Below are positions 63,534-64,000 of a DNA stretch of 64,000 nucleotides, one piece after another. Position numbers and translations under genes: made by a program. The stretch's first letter is position 1. The number at the start of each line of letters is the position of its first letter. The notes beneath the pieces were generated by a model. It saw only the letters and a program-made list of their open reading frames with translations. It ran no database searches and had not been told where the DNA came from. Location of the stretch: the NCBI RefSeq assembly GCF_003977665.1, contig NZ_RYYV01000008.1, forward strand, positions 124,001 to 188,000, given 5' to 3'. Source of the stretch: Dyella choica. Lineage in GTDB: Bacteria; Pseudomonadota; Gammaproteobacteria; Xanthomonadales; Rhodanobacteraceae.

Positions 63534-63670
63534 ATCGCCACCGCACGCAGCACTTTCGGGCCGCGTAAGCGTTACGTGGCAGAAGCCCTCCTTTGGCCGA
63601 ATCAACTAACCTATCGGTACGCTCGGCGAACGGCAGGCGCGAAAAATAGCCAAATCGAGGTGGCTTCGCG
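63534..63670. repeat. Right copy of the direct repeat: decayed acyltransferase gene start
   Basis: On the minus strand this block matches the first codons and upstream region of the acyltransferase gene at 57408. The start codon has become ACG and the second codon TAA, so it is not expressed. Beyond about codon 15 the similarity stops. No functional gene is supported in 63345-63710. Confidence 0.8.
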
Positions 63671-63710
63671 CAGGCCGAGCCTTACGGATCTTGGATGACC
63701 CGTCTGCCGG

Positions 63711-64000
63711 TTATGGAGCGCCTACGCGCTTTTCCAGTCGTGAAGGGCCCATGCCGTCCGGATAAAACTCCAGCGCGGTGACCTCTCCGTTTTTTGACCT
63801 CACGACATGAAAGTAGTCGGTGCCGTCACCGGAATAATAAAGAAGCTCACCACGAGCCGGCGTCAAGGGTCGTTTGGGTCCAGGCGCCCGTTGGATATAA
63901 AGCTGCCCGCTCTGGGAAGTTATGACATGCCTGGATTCCCCCTGAATTTCATAGCTTCCCAAAAGGGCTTCCACCTCGCGCCTTGACAGGCTTGCGTCGT
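63711..64000 (-). CDS. C-terminal part of a protein with a DUF3471-like domain (partial)
   Basis: The frame is open to the window edge, so the start lies outside; about 95 C-terminal residues are visible. SRREVEALLGSYEIQGESRH, then GQLYIQRAPGPKRPLTPARG, TDYFHVV and VTALEFYPDGMG give the all-beta pattern of the small domain often appended to beta-lactamase-related serine hydrolases (DUF3471). Whether a hydrolase domain precedes it cannot be seen. It converges on the peptide cluster. Confidence 0.55.
   Translation of the reverse strand, partial: DASLSRREVEALLGSYEIQGESRHVITSQSGQLYIQRAPGPKRPLTPARGELLYYSGDGTDYFHVVRSKNGEVTALEFYPDGMGPSRLEKRVGAP

Noticed and set aside
63423..63698. 91-codon frame after the exporter gene
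   Set aside because: Most of it runs antisense through the decayed acyltransferase copy; no start signal or family match.

Overview
The window looks like chromosomal DNA of a high-GC gammaproteobacterium of the order Lysobacterales (Xanthomonadales), most likely Rhodanobacteraceae (Dyella/Luteibacter/Rhodanobacter-like). This is inferred from gene families (Oar-type TonB receptors, long-form QueF, an S9 dipeptidyl peptidase, BlaI/M56 pairs) and from many short palindromic repeats of the GTAGGCTGGG and GTCATTCCGG types at gene ends. No rRNA, tRNA, CRISPR array, integrase or complete insertion sequence was seen.

Layout. 1-8.3 kb: end of a TonB-dependent receptor, then a leftward mdtABC-like RND efflux operon. 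8.8-14.1 kb: cytochrome c5, an alpha/beta hydrolase, zapE, a small secreted protein, and an ArsR regulator with its cupin/DUF2867 partner. 14.2-18.7 kb: class Ia ribonucleotide reductase nrdAB, preceded by two DnaA boxes, a sigma70-like promoter and a cobalamin riboswitch, followed by a GNAT gene. 18.7-25.1 kb: a second GNAT, a DUF2076 protein, and a BlaI/M56-protease operon carrying two FtsX-type ABC permeases behind twin operators. 25.1-36 kb: metallopeptidase plus dipeptidyl peptidase, GST, LysR/aldo-keto reductase divergon, queF and a large Oar-like receptor. 36.4-47.5 kb: lipoprotein, mprF-virJ (aminoacyl-phospholipid synthase and probable hydrolase), PDZ aspartyl protease, DUF2975/XRE pair, DUF1328, methyltransferase, GNAT, lipase, DUF4386, and a small CxxC protein with an S41-like fragment. 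47.6-52.4 kb: a tandemly duplicated divergon of AraC regulator and isocitrate-lyase/PEP-mutase-family enzyme, one copy with an outer-membrane protein gene. 52.4-57.4 kb: parallel beta-helix protein, fimbrial-like protein, class A beta-lactamase and acyltransferase-3 operon.

The most unusual part is 57.8-63.3 kb, an island of visibly lower GC. It encodes a 70-residue peptide with a small-residue, Cys-containing C-terminus, then an M28/DUF4910-type aminopeptidase, a PP-loop ATPase with an unrecognised N-terminal domain, a HisC-like PLP aminotransferase and an EamA exporter. It reads as a compact peptide-derived natural-product cluster of a type I do not recognise. A decayed copy of the sequence at the start of the upstream acyltransferase gene lies beyond its right end, so the island is bracketed by a degenerate direct repeat.
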